Shown: positions 1 to 8,154 of the stretch, piece after piece
Layout: each line of letters begins with the position of its first letter
How positions within the stretch are numbered: the stretch's first letter is position 1
Origin: Bog-473 sp963750075
GTDB lineage: Bacteria > Actinomycetota > Acidimicrobiia > Acidimicrobiales > RAAP-2
DNA length: 64,000 nt
Direction of reading: 5' to 3'
NCBI GenBank assembly: GCA_963750075.1
Contig: CAVVPG010000007.1
Span: 1 to 64,000 of the forward strand
Translations under genes and position numbers: made by a program
Notes under the pieces: generated by a model
Seen by the model: only the letters and a program-made list of their open reading frames with translations
Databases searched by the model: none
What the model was told of the DNA's origin: nothing

Positions 1-63
1 CCGCCTGCTCATCTTCGCGAGCGGTACGGATTCTGGTCCGTGGCGTGTACCTGTGCCTTGGAG

Positions 64-1619
64 TTAGGCAGCCGGTAGCCATAGCTCGGTGGTTCCCACC
101 TCGCGCACCGGATCGCCACCGAATCTCGCTCCGACATGGGCTGATCCCCACGCCGGGTAGGCGTCAACAATGCCTACGCTATTGATTCGGATCCCCCCTC
201 CGACACGATCAAAACCCGAGTCCTTCATCCCGACTTCCTGGTAGCGGACGTGCAGCGGCGGCGCTCCGTGCACTTTCACGTCGAGGTAATCCGGTAACAC
301 CGAAATCTCCTCGATGAACTCGTCGATCAGGACGCGTCGCTCGACTTCCGTCGCAGCTCTCCATGTCTTGTCGACGTCGAGTGTTGCGAGCATGCGTGCG
401 ACCGTGTCGAAGTGCTGTGCGACATCGTCCGAGCGCGCCACTTCGACACGTGCATCGTCCGCCTCACGCTGTGCCTCACGGAGGGCCACGGACAGGCGAG
501 CCTCCTCCTCGGCGAACAGGTCGGCTCCGATCTTGTCGGCGTAGTACAGGCGCAGCAGCTTGCGGCGTTGGGACACCAGCTCCTCGATACCGTGACGGGA
601 ACGCCGAGTGCGGAGCCCTCCGCCGGCCCCGGGGGCCGGCGTTCGGGCCCGTTCGAGTTCCTTCCGGATAGCGGACTGCAGTTCGGTGTCGTCGCCGATG
701 AGCCGCAGCCCCAACACGGCGGCCCGCAGCAGCCCGACGTTGGTCCGGCGGGGCTGGGCGCAGCCTTGGCCCCGGTGGTGGCAGCGGTAGAGCCTCTGGC
801 CCTTGCCGTTCTGGTCGAGGGCCATCAGGCGCTGACAGAGCCCACAGCGGACCCGGCCCGACAACAGATCGGTGCCCCGGGCCCTCCCCTTGACCCGGCC
901 CCGGTGGGCGGCGGCGAACTGTTCGGGGGTGATGATCGCCTCGTGGCGCCCCGGGAACCACTCGCCGTTCATCTGCACCTCGCCGAGATAGATGCGTGAG
1001 TTGAGGATGGTGAGCACCGTGGAGTACTTGACGCCGGTGGCGTCGGCGATCTTGCCGATGCTCTGGCCTTCGGTCCGCAGGGTGAAGATGCGCCGGACGA
1101 CGGGTGCCATCTCGTTGGCGACGAGCTCCCCGTCGACGAGGGAATAGCCCGTCTTGGGTCGGTTGACCCACTTACCCTGGCGCACGGCCTGCTGCATGCC
1201 CATGCGCACGTTCTCGGCCAACTGCTCGCGGTAGAACTGCGCGAAGGAGCCGAGGATGTTGTAGAACATGCGGCCCGTCGCCGACGACAGATCGATCTTC
1301 TCCGTGAACGAGTGCAGGGCCACGCCGGCCTGTCCGAAGCGATCGGCCAACAAGATCAGGTCGCTCAGATTCCTCGACAGTCGGTCGAGACGCCACGTCA
1401 GCCGTTGGCCACGTGGCCTTCGTCGACCATGTGCAGCAGCTGCTGCAGTCCGGGTCGCTCCAGGTTCTTCCCCGACAGCCCGGGGTCGGCGATCACCGTC
1501 ACCTCGCCGAGGTCGTGCAGCTCGGCGTAGACGCGCAGCTTGTCAGCTTGCCCGGCGATCGAGAAACCCTCCGCCGCCTGCTCCTCGGTCGACACTCGGC
1601 AGTACGCCACCGTCAGCAT
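64..1619 (-). pseudogene. Large serine recombinase, frameshifted
   Basis: A site-specific serine recombinase of the large (transposon/integrase) family, read in two frames. The N-terminal piece starts with ATG at 1619 and carries the resolvase motif AYCRVSTEEQ with the presumed nucleophile serine. It stops at TGA 1398-1400. The next frame resumes at once with TWRLDRLSRNLSDLILLADR, the expected continuation, so one base appears to be missing near 1400. The second piece runs to 64 and holds the Recombinase domain, a zinc ribbon (CGLCQRLM ... RCHHRGQGC) and a coiled-coil tail. It follows the micro-ORF and replication initiator in one operon and would move the island. Either it is inactive or the indel is a sequence error. 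Confidence 0.85.
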
Positions 1620-1632
1620 CCGTGTGCTCCCG

Positions 1633-1713
1633 TCACTCTTCGTTCACGATCCGCAGACCGATCCGCACGAGTACCGCCGCCACCCGCTCGTAGTCGGGCC
1701 CGGCCGCGCTCAC
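1633..1713 (-). CDS. 26-residue micro-ORF between initiator and recombinase
   Basis: A GTG start at 1713 overlaps the TGA of the replication initiator (GTGA), and the frame ends 13 bases before the recombinase ATG. The product ends YERVAAVLVRIGLRIVNEE, a short amphipathic helix. The overlap on one side and short gap on the other suggest translational coupling. I do not recognise the family. Its position between initiator and recombinase suggests a small accessory or excisionase-like partner, but that is inference from position only. Confidence 0.45.
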   Translation of the reverse strand: MSAAGPDYERVAAVLVRIGLRIVNEE

Positions 1714-2813
1714 CGCAGCTCCAGTTCGCTGCGGCGACGAGCCACCCGTTCCGCGAAGGCGGTGTGGCTGACGATCTCGTAGGTATGCAGATGATGCCCG
1801 ACGGCTCCCAGGGTGTCGTCGATCCCCTCGGTCCCGATCAGCGCACCCAGCGAGGCCAGGTAGCCGGTCAGGCCCGGGAGCAGCTTCTCGATCGACGCCG
1901 ACCGTCGGGTGAGGCGAAGCCGCTCGACGCCCACGGCCCGGTGGCCGAGGGCGGCCCGCTGTACCTGGTGCCACTCGCGAGCGAGGGGCCAGCGAGAACG
2001 GGTCTGGTCGGGGGTGGGGGAGCGGTAGGTCAGCCACTCGGTGGTGGCGTAGGCCCACAGGTCACCGGTGGCGGCCAGCACCTGGTCGGGCGTGTTGAGG
2101 TCGAACTCGACCAGGCCCTGTCGACCGATCTCGAACTCGAGGCGGTGCACGGGCGTACCGGACACGTAGCGATCGCCCCATACCTCGGGCCACCAGCCGG
2201 CGTCCTTGGCCGCCAGGTCGGCCGTCTTGTCGTACAGGCGGGCGAGGAACGTGTTGGTCTTGCGGCTGCCGAACTCGAAGCCGGTCACGGTGCCGGCGAT
2301 CTCGTAGGTGCGTCGGGCGTCCGCCCGACAGACGAAGCGTTGGGCGTCCTCGAGTCCGAGCGACCAACCCTGCCAGTCGGCAAAGAGGTCGACGCGGTTG
2401 ACCCAGAAACGCAGCCGACCGAGTTCGTTATCGAGCAGTTCGTACACGGCCCTCACCGCCGCCTCGGGTCCGACGGCGTGCAGGAACTGGGAGCGGGGCT
2501 GGACGCGCACCGTCGGCAGGTGGCGGCTGGTGGAGAAGCCGATGCGGGCCATCTCGTGATCGAGGCAGAAGCGGTACTTCCCCCACCCGTAAGGAGTCAT
2601 CCCAAAGGTGAGATCACCGATCGCACACGGGGCCGGCCGCTTGGCCTCGCCCGCCCAGGCCCGGCAGTCCTCGAGCCGGGCCAGGAAACGCTTGGGCAGC
2701 TCGGCCCGGCCCGAGAGGTAGAGGGCGTCGACGCCGGACGCCAGCTCACGCAGCCCCGTCTCCGGAAGATGCGCATTTGCGACTAGGTGATCAGAGCAGT
2801 GCACGGGCGCCAT
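1710..2813 (-). CDS. Replication initiator-like protein (Rep_trans type)
   Basis: A 367-residue protein resembling plasmid and integrative-element replication initiators of the Rep_trans group. The central part has RFWVNRVDLFADWQGW, then TFLARLYDKTADLAAK, where the conserved Tyr/Lys probably belong to the nicking site, and VHRLEFEIGRQGL. ATG at 2813 lies 12 bases after the upstream gene's stop, and its own stop overlaps the micro-ORF. Initiator plus recombinase indicates an integrative element that can replicate when excised, like actinomycete integrative elements. Family assignment rests on motif resemblance only. Confidence 0.7.
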   Translation of the reverse strand: MAPVHCSDHLVANAHLPETGLRELASGVDALYLSGRAELPKRFLARLEDCRAWAGEAKRPAPCAIGDLTFGMTPYGWGKYRFCLDHEMARIGFSTSRHLPTVRVQPRSQFLHAVGPEAAVRAVYELLDNELGRLRFWVNRVDLFADWQGWSLGLEDAQRFVCRADARRTYEIAGTVTGFEFGSRKTNTFLARLYDKTADLAAKDAGWWPEVWGDRYVSGTPVHRLEFEIGRQGLVEFDLNTPDQVLAATGDLWAYATTEWLTYRSPTPDQTRSRWPLAREWHQVQRAALGHRAVGVERLRLTRRSASIEKLLPGLTGYLASLGALIGTEGIDDTLGAVGHHLHTYEIVSHTAFAERVARRRSELELR

Positions 2814-2825
2814 CTCGACGCTGGG

Positions 2826-3257
2826 TCAGCCGAGCCCTCGACCGCGAGTCGCCTGGATCTGGCGGGAGATCTGCTCGGACCAGGCCGTGTCGAGGTCGAG
2901 CTGGATCCAGGGGAAGACGAACTCGTCGGGGTGGGCGCCGTAGGTGGCCCGGAAGCGGCGGACCTTGCGGAAGATGGTCGCCCGGTGCCAGCCGCCCCGC
3001 TCAAGGTTGTCGAAGCCGCCGGCCAGATGCCAGGCCACCCAGAAGCCGATCAGCTCGGAGCGCTCGAGGGCATCCTCGGCAATGGCGTTACGGATCTCCG
3101 GTTCGAGGTCCTCCATGCCCCGGGCGGGGGTCGAGAAAGCCTCGGCGATGACGTCCTCGTCGAGGTTGTGGTGGTAGCCGGCCCAGCGGTTCACGGCGGC
3201 CCGGCCGCCCTCGGCGCTCTCGCTCTTGTCGCTGCGGAAATCAAGGTCTTCACTCAT
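2826..3257 (-). CDS. Hypothetical protein, first gene of the mobile operon
   Basis: A 143-residue soluble protein starting with ATG at 3257 (MSEDLDFRSDKSESAEGG). It is acidic at the N-terminus and rich in Trp/Phe later (ELIGFWVAWHLAGGF, HPDEFVFPWIQLDLDTAW). I do not recognise the family. It heads the operon leading to the replication initiator and recombinase, and a perfect inverted repeat lies 12 bases upstream of its start. A control or accessory function for the element is plausible by position. Longer in-frame upstream starts exist but would run through that inverted repeat and lack coding character. Confidence 0.6.
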   Translation of the reverse strand: MSEDLDFRSDKSESAEGGRAAVNRWAGYHHNLDEDVIAEAFSTPARGMEDLEPEIRNAIAEDALERSELIGFWVAWHLAGGFDNLERGGWHRATIFRKVRRFRATYGAHPDEFVFPWIQLDLDTAWSEQISRQIQATRGRGLG

Positions 3258-3268
3258 GGCCGGGAGTA

Positions 3269-3286
3269 TGTCGCATTGTTGCGACA
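3269..3286. promoter_or_regulatory. Perfect inverted repeat upstream of mobile operon
   Basis: TGTCGCA and TGCGACA (7-bp arms, 4-bp centre) lie 12 bases upstream of the ATG at 3257. Size and position fit a dimeric repressor operator over the promoter of the island operon; a short RNA hairpin is the alternative. Confidence 0.5.
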
Positions 3287-3316
3287 AGCCCGTCTGCGGA
3301 AGGCAAAACCGCAGGT

Positions 3317-3337
3317 AGGCCGCCCATCGGGCGGCCT
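3317..3337. terminator. GC-rich hairpin, possible bidirectional terminator
   Basis: A 9-bp stem (3317-3325 with 3329-3337) and a 3-base loop. No T-run follows, so termination is only a guess. It lies between the two divergent transcription units of the island. Confidence 0.3.
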
Positions 3338-3447
3338 TGGCCATTGTGTCCACTGGATCGGCCGGGCCCGTCAAGGCTTCCCCTGCGGGCGGCTGCGCCG
3401 GCCTTGACCGACCCTGATCATCCGGACCTGGTCCACGGGGATGATTC

Positions 3448-3467
3448 TGTACGTCACATGGCGTACA
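3448..3467. promoter_or_regulatory. Inverted repeat over toxin-antitoxin promoter
   Basis: TGTACG (3448-3453) and CGTACA (3462-3467) flank an 8-bp centre and overlap the -10 box of the antitoxin gene. Ribbon-helix-helix antitoxins of the DUF1778 family normally repress their own operons, so this is the natural operator candidate. Confidence 0.5.
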
Positions 3468-3469
3468 CT
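3464..3469 (+). promoter_or_regulatory. -10 box TACACT of leaderless antitoxin promoter
   Basis: TACACT sits 6 bases before the ATG at 3476, which places the transcription start at or next to the start codon. Confidence 0.45.
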
Positions 3470-3475
3470 TTGTGT

Positions 3476-3751
3476 ATGGCATCCAAGACCGAGCGATTGA
3501 GCCTGAGGCTGACCCCAGAACAGGACGCCGTCTTGCGCCGGGCCGCCGAGGCACGGGGCGAATCGGCGAACGACTTCGTCCTACGCCACGCAGTCGAGGC
3601 GGCCGAGATGGAGCTCGCCGATCGACGGGTCTTCGTCGTTGACGATGCCGCTTGGGACCAACTGCAGGATCTCCTTTCGGCCCCGCCGGCACTTCCTGAA
3701 GCGATGGTCAAGCTTCTCTCGAATCCCTCGGTCCTCGAGCGCCCCGCTTAG
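3476..3751 (+). CDS. DUF1778 antitoxin (ribbon-helix-helix)
   Basis: A 91-residue DUF1778 protein, the antitoxin of GNAT-toxin pairs such as TacAT and AtaRT. The N-terminal ribbon-helix-helix is MASKTERLSLRLTPEQDAVL followed by the helix RRAAEARGESANDFVLRHAV. The C-terminal half (VDDAAWDQLQDLLSAPP) is the usual toxin-binding tail. ATG 3476 is preferred over the in-frame ATG at 3458 because of the -10 box spacing and the conserved protein start. The stop TAG shares its last base with the GTG of the toxin, typical of coupled pairs. Confidence 0.88.
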   Translation: MASKTERLSLRLTPEQDAVLRRAAEARGESANDFVLRHAVEAAEMELADRRVFVVDDAAWDQLQDLLSAPPALPEAMVKLLSNPSVLERPA

Positions 3752-4236
3752 TGCCCAACGCCGGTCCGGAGCTGTTGTCCGCCGAGCATCTCCTCGGCGG
3801 GTTCGACTGCGGCAAACCGGCTCTGAACGAGTGGTTGATCCGTCACGCACTGAACAACCAGGCGAGCGGTACAAGCCGCACATGGGTCGTCGTCGAAGCT
3901 GGCTCCCGTGAAGTCGTTGCCTTCTACGCGTCGGCGACGGCATCTGTTCTCCGATCATCTGCACCAAAGCGGATGCAACGGAACCAACCCGAAGAGATCC
4001 CCGCCGTCCTCCTGGCCCGCATGGCGGTGGATGCACGACACGCGGGTCATGGGCTCGGTGCAGCTCTCCTGAAGCACTTCATGCTCAAGGCCCTCGAGGT
4101 CGCCCAATCGGTAGGAGTCCGGATTCTCCTCATCCACGGCAAGGACGACGAGGCGAAAAGCTTTTACATGCACTACGGATTCGTCGAATCTCCGTTTGAT
4201 CCCCTCGTCCTGATGATGCTCCTGCGAGATCTCTGA
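3751..4236 (+). CDS. GNAT toxin, TacT-like tRNA acetyltransferase
   Basis: A 161-residue GCN5-family acetyltransferase. Toxins of this type acetylate aminoacyl-tRNA and block translation until neutralised by the DUF1778 antitoxin. The family opening is seen (LLSAEHLLGGFDCGKPALNEWL), then acetyl-CoA motif A (MAVDARHAGHGLGAALL) and the C-terminal SFYMHYGF with the catalytic tyrosine. Its GTG start overlaps the antitoxin stop by one base. Length and gene order match known systems. It probably helps maintain the island. Confidence 0.88.
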   Translation: MPNAGPELLSAEHLLGGFDCGKPALNEWLIRHALNNQASGTSRTWVVVEAGSREVVAFYASATASVLRSSAPKRMQRNQPEEIPAVLLARMAVDARHAGHGLGAALLKHFMLKALEVAQSVGVRILLIHGKDDEAKSFYMHYGFVESPFDPLVLMMLLRDL

Positions 4237-4539
4237 CGGACACCCGGGCTTTGGCTTTCACTGCTAACGGCAGCAAGCGTCAGCCCAGGTTCGACGCAGA
4301 AGTTGTGGCCCCAGGCCGGCGATGAATATGGGCGACGCCGCGCCCTGCTCGGCGTCGACACGACACCGATGGGTGAATGACTCTTCCTTTGGCACCTCCC
4401 GCTTTACGAGATTGATGTGGGCCAACGCTCGGATATCCAGGCGTCCCCCGGTGGCTCCCCCATTCACCCACCCCGCGGTTGCGGTTCGGCCTGCGATCGA
4501 GGAACTGAACGGGTATCGTGCGACTGGGGGACTAGCGCG
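4237..4539. other. Intergenic region with hairpin and inverted repeat
   Basis: No coding sequence is supported. A hairpin (4333-4340 with 4350-4357, 8-bp stem) and a 10-bp inverted repeat (4370-4379 with 4461-4470) are visible. The right end of the mobile island may lie here, but no attachment-site duplication was found by eye. Confidence 0.4.
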
Positions 4540-5916
4540 ATGAATGATGAGGCCCATCCAGCAGCGACGCACCTGAGCCGACGCCAGCTGTTGGCGGGCG
4601 CTGGCGCGGTGAGTGCGTTGGCCGCGGTCGGACCCGGAGCGCGCGCCGCCGGCGCCGCTGCCCCCGCCTACGAGCCGACGGCCTTCACAGGGTCCGCTCG
4701 ACTTCTCGGCCAGGGCGGCAAGCCGACGGGCATGTCGGCACTTGCAGGGTTGGCTCGTCGATACGGGGAGGGGCAACCGCTGATGTTCGTCGATCTGGCA
4801 GCCGTGGATCGCAACGCGAGCGTGATTCAGAACTTCGCCGATCGTCAGAATTGGAATGTCCGGCCAGCACTCAAGGCATTCCAGTGCCCGCAACTCTGCG
4901 CTTACGTCATGCGCCAACTGCCCAAGCCTCGTGGCTTGGTATTCCGCTTGCGCCAAGTCGATCAAATCATGACGGCCGCGCCAGCAGGTACGGATCTGAT
5001 GATGGGCTACCCATCGACTGGCGGAGAGCTGCGCTGGTTTCTGGGTTCCCAGCCGCCGAGCGGCCAGCGCAGCTACACCCTCACAATTCTTGCCAGCTCG
5101 CTCGAGAACATCGAGGATCTCGCGGGCCTCGCACGCACCACTCCCCGTGAGCTACCGCTCAACGTCGCCTTGGAGTTCGACTCCGGCGAGGGCCGCGGCG
5201 GGTTTGTTTTCGAGCCGGAGATCTCGGAAGCGATCAAGTTGCTGCGTCGCGCCAACCGCCACCTGCGCCTCAGGGCGACACTCTGCTACGACGGTTGGGC
5301 GACTCTGACCGGCGATCAGAACTACCGCCTTGGCGTCGCCAAAACGGCAAGCGGCTTCTACGGAAGGTACCTCGCGCAATTAGAGGAAGAGGGTGGCGAC
5401 CTCTACAACCCCAAGACGCTCATCCGCAATGGCCCAGCCAGCTCCAATTACCAAAACTGGGCGGGCAGGCCAGAGATCAACGAGATCAGCCCGGGATCCG
5501 CGTACATGTATGCCGGCTACCTGCAGACGTTCGACAACCAAGGGCTCGTCCGTGCGGCTACGCAATGTTCCCCGGTGCTCAAGGACATCGGCCCCTATCC
5601 GTCACAGCTCATTACCCAGATCCCGCAACCCCCGATCACCGCTCACGCGTGGTACCTGCTCGGGTCGGCCTGGCCCGACAGCAGCGGCACCCAGCCAGCG
5701 TTCATATATCCGCCCGGCGTCGCAGACAACACGCGTGCAGGCGGCCGCGCGGCCATCGTTGCACCGAACGGGGCACTAGCGGTCGACGACTATGTGCTCC
5801 TGTGGCCGAATCAAAGCGGTGAGGGCGTGGACTACTTCGGCTCGCTTCACGTGGTACGCAACGGCCGGCTGCTCGACGCGTGGCCGACGTTCGAAAGGGC
5901 AACAGACCTTCAGTAA
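4540..5916 (+). CDS. Tat-exported fold-type III PLP protein (alanine racemase / D-threonine aldolase-like)
   Basis: A 458-residue protein with a twin-arginine signal (HLSRRQLLAGAGAVSALAAV, residues 11-30), so it is exported folded. The mature part resembles the N-terminal barrel of the D-serine dehydratase/D-threonine aldolase branch of fold-III PLP enzymes: MFVDLAAVDRNASVI, then NVRPALKAFQCPQLC, where Lys112 should hold PLP. The C-terminal half (ALAVDDYVLLWPNQSGEG) resembles the second domain of that family. ATG 4540 places the signal peptide at the true N-terminus. Secretion with cofactor fits Tat. Substrate unknown; racemization or dehydration of a D-amino acid is the family expectation. 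Confidence 0.7.
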   Translation: MNDEAHPAATHLSRRQLLAGAGAVSALAAVGPGARAAGAAAPAYEPTAFTGSARLLGQGGKPTGMSALAGLARRYGEGQPLMFVDLAAVDRNASVIQNFADRQNWNVRPALKAFQCPQLCAYVMRQLPKPRGLVFRLRQVDQIMTAAPAGTDLMMGYPSTGGELRWFLGSQPPSGQRSYTLTILASSLENIEDLAGLARTTPRELPLNVALEFDSGEGRGGFVFEPEISEAIKLLRRANRHLRLRATLCYDGWATLTGDQNYRLGVAKTASGFYGRYLAQLEEEGGDLYNPKTLIRNGPASSNYQNWAGRPEINEISPGSAYMYAGYLQTFDNQGLVRAATQCSPVLKDIGPYPSQLITQIPQPPITAHAWYLLGSAWPDSSGTQPAFIYPPGVADNTRAGGRAAIVAPNGALAVDDYVLLWPNQSGEGVDYFGSLHVVRNGRLLDAWPTFERATDLQ

Positions 5917-6536
5917 CGACGGGCGGCTCCCGTGTTTGACGCGTGGGCAGATCGCGTTGGTTAGCATCAGCAGCGTGTCCGCGTTACCAGCACCACTCGG
6001 TGAAGGACCCTCGATGAGGTCGACTGTGAGCAGCTTGAACATCGCTGACCAACTCTCCCGTATGTAGGGAAGCAGGATCACGCTTAGCCGTAAGGTCTCG
6101 CGAACCCGAGGCGCCGCGCAGATCCGCGGAGCCCGAATCCTGCAAACTAACCCGCACCCGGCAGTGTGCCCCCGAAACCCCGTGCCGGAGGGGCTCAGAA
6201 GCGTCTCCAGACCGCCGAAACTGCGACCTGGCCGGTATCGGCACATCCGGGTCGCGATGCGCAGATGCACGATCGGAGCGGAAATGCCGATACCGCAGTG
6301 TGCCTAACCCCCTGCCGTGGCCGTTCACGGGAGCTACCGCCACGTCCTCATCCTCTCGGCCAAGGAGGCCAAGGACTTCCGCGAGGGACGAGCCCAGCCA
6401 GTCGGTCCCGTCGACATTGGGACCAAGTGCCCTACAGCCCCTGACGGGCACTCCTCACAGTGGCTAGGAGGCAGCGCGTCGGGACGAGCGGGGCCGAACG
6501 ACGATGACGAGGACCCCGACGAGGAGGTAGTTCGCA
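5917..6536. other. 620-base intergenic region
   Basis: No supported gene. An 11-bp inverted repeat is present (6233-6243 with 6285-6295, 41 bases between arms). Short open frames here lack homology, ribosome sites and coding bias. Confidence 0.4.
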
Positions 6537-7787
6537 ATGAACACCCCGATCGACAGGCCCGGTCGGCCGCACGTGCTCGACGGATTCCCACTCTTCGGCG
6601 CCCTGCAGGGACTGACCGTCGTCGACACCGGCACGGTCGTCGCCGCGCCTTTCGCCTGCGAGCTCGCGGCAGAGGCCGGCGCGCAGGTGATCCGGGTTTC
6701 CCTCCCTGATCCCGACATCCTCGAGCTGTCGCCATACCGTCTGCACAACGGCGAAGCGTCGGTGTCAACCTGGTGGGCACAGGAGAACCGCAACAAGCTC
6801 GACATGGTGCTCGACCTCACGATGCCCGGGTCCAAGGAGATCCTCGGCGCCCTGTTGGCAAGAGCGGACATCTGGATCGAGTCGTCTCGGCCGGGTACCT
6901 ACTCCGAACGCCTCGGGCTCACGGATGAGTGGGCGCTGGGCAACAACCCCCGACTCGTCGTAGCGCACGTATCGGGCTTCGGCCAGGACGGCGATCCGGG
7001 AACGTTCATGCGGGCGTCCTACGACGTCATCGGGCAGGCGTTCAGCGGCTTCATGGGCATAAACGGCGATCCCGATGGTCCACCGATGAAGTCGAACCCT
7101 TACGCCAACGATTACGTCACGGCCCTGTTCGCCCTGTGGTCGGCGCTGGCGGCGTACATTGCCGTGCAGCGCACCGGCCGCGGTCAGGTTGTCGACGTGG
7201 CCCAGTACGAGTGCCAATTCAAACTCCTGGCCAGTGTGGTGATGGACTACCTGATGCTGGGCGAAGAGCATCCCCGAAACGGCAACAACGATCCGTCAGG
7301 CCTGCAGCCCTACGGCATCTATCCGACCGGCGATGGCTATATCAGCATCGGGGCGATCGGGGGGCCGTTCCTCCGACTGAAGCAGGTAGTCCCAGGTCTT
7401 GACCAGGACAAGCTCCAGACACTCGTCGACCAGATCGTCCACGCCGAGGAGATCAGGCAACTCGTCGTGGATTGGCTGGCCAACCGCAGCGCCGACGAGG
7501 CTGAGCAGATACTCAACGCTCACAACATTCCCTGCAGCAAAGTAATGGCTGCGCCCGACATCGCCCGGAACCCGCACTATCGGGCCAGGGAGATGCTCAT
7601 CGAATGGGATGACGACATCGGGGGAACGATCCAGGGCACTGGGCTCGTTCCGAAGTTCTCGGGCACGCCGTCCCGGGTGTGGCGAGGGGCGCCGACTCGG
7701 GGCAAGGACACCGAAGCCGTCCTCGACTGGCTGGGGTACGACGAGTCGCGCATCGCAGCGCTGAGGAAGACTGGCGTCGTCGGCTGA
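6537..7787 (+). CDS. caiB: CaiB-like class III CoA-transferase
   Basis: A 416-residue family III CoA-transferase that moves CoA between acids. It closely follows L-carnitine CoA-transferase CaiB: VVAHVSGFGQDG, SYDVIGQAFSGFMGING, the NDYVTALFALWSALAAY segment with catalytic Asp192, IPCSKVMAAPDIARNP, and the C-terminal VPKFSGTPSRVWRGAPTRGKDTEAVL. Length is normal and no key residue is missing. The acyl-CoA dehydrogenase downstream occupies the position of CaiA, suggesting a carnitine or crotonobetaine-type pathway, but no caiC, caiD or transporter is nearby. Substrate is inferred. Confidence 0.78.
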   Translation: MNTPIDRPGRPHVLDGFPLFGALQGLTVVDTGTVVAAPFACELAAEAGAQVIRVSLPDPDILELSPYRLHNGEASVSTWWAQENRNKLDMVLDLTMPGSKEILGALLARADIWIESSRPGTYSERLGLTDEWALGNNPRLVVAHVSGFGQDGDPGTFMRASYDVIGQAFSGFMGINGDPDGPPMKSNPYANDYVTALFALWSALAAYIAVQRTGRGQVVDVAQYECQFKLLASVVMDYLMLGEEHPRNGNNDPSGLQPYGIYPTGDGYISIGAIGGPFLRLKQVVPGLDQDKLQTLVDQIVHAEEIRQLVVDWLANRSADEAEQILNAHNIPCSKVMAAPDIARNPHYRAREMLIEWDDDIGGTIQGTGLVPKFSGTPSRVWRGAPTRGKDTEAVLDWLGYDESRIAALRKTGVVG

Positions 7788-7991
7788 CGACGCAGGCCCT
7801 GGGTCCCGACCGATGTTGGATGGCCTGGCGGGGAATCCCGCTTGAGCCGCAGGGTGCGCCCCGTCCCGATTGGCGATAGGGGCACCTCGTCGGCAGGTAG
7901 CACCCGCCGTTTCCTCCGTCGAGGACTTTTGGCCCTGTCGAAATTGGGTAGTCCGGCCGGAGACTTGAAGCATCAGCGAGATGCGAGCGCG

Positions 7992-8153
7992 ATGGATGAA
8001 CGACACGGTCCCAAGTTCCTACAGACCGGTTGGCTGCACATTTTTGGGGTCCGCGCCGTAGCGATGTTGAGCGGGATCTTCAGGCTGCAGTGGGAGGAAC
8101 TCCGTTCGATCATCGAGGGTCGCTTTGCAGGCGCGACCAAGGGAGGTGCATGA
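7992..8153 (+). CDS. Possible 53-residue small protein upstream of acyl-CoA dehydrogenase
   Basis: An ATG frame (MDERHGPKFLQTGWLHIFGV ...) ending in TGA 8151-8153, one base before the dehydrogenase ATG at 8155. The dehydrogenase ribosome site GGGAGG lies inside its last codons, suggesting translational coupling. Third-position GC is moderately high. There is no recognisable family, and it could be the leftover end of a deleted gene. Confidence 0.35.
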   Translation: MDERHGPKFLQTGWLHIFGVRAVAMLSGIFRLQWEELRSIIEGRFAGATKGGA

Positions 8154-8154
8154 G

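Noticed and set aside
4333..4470. Hairpin and 10-bp inverted repeat considered as insertion-sequence ends
   Set aside because: No transposase remnant between the arms and no flanking target duplication.
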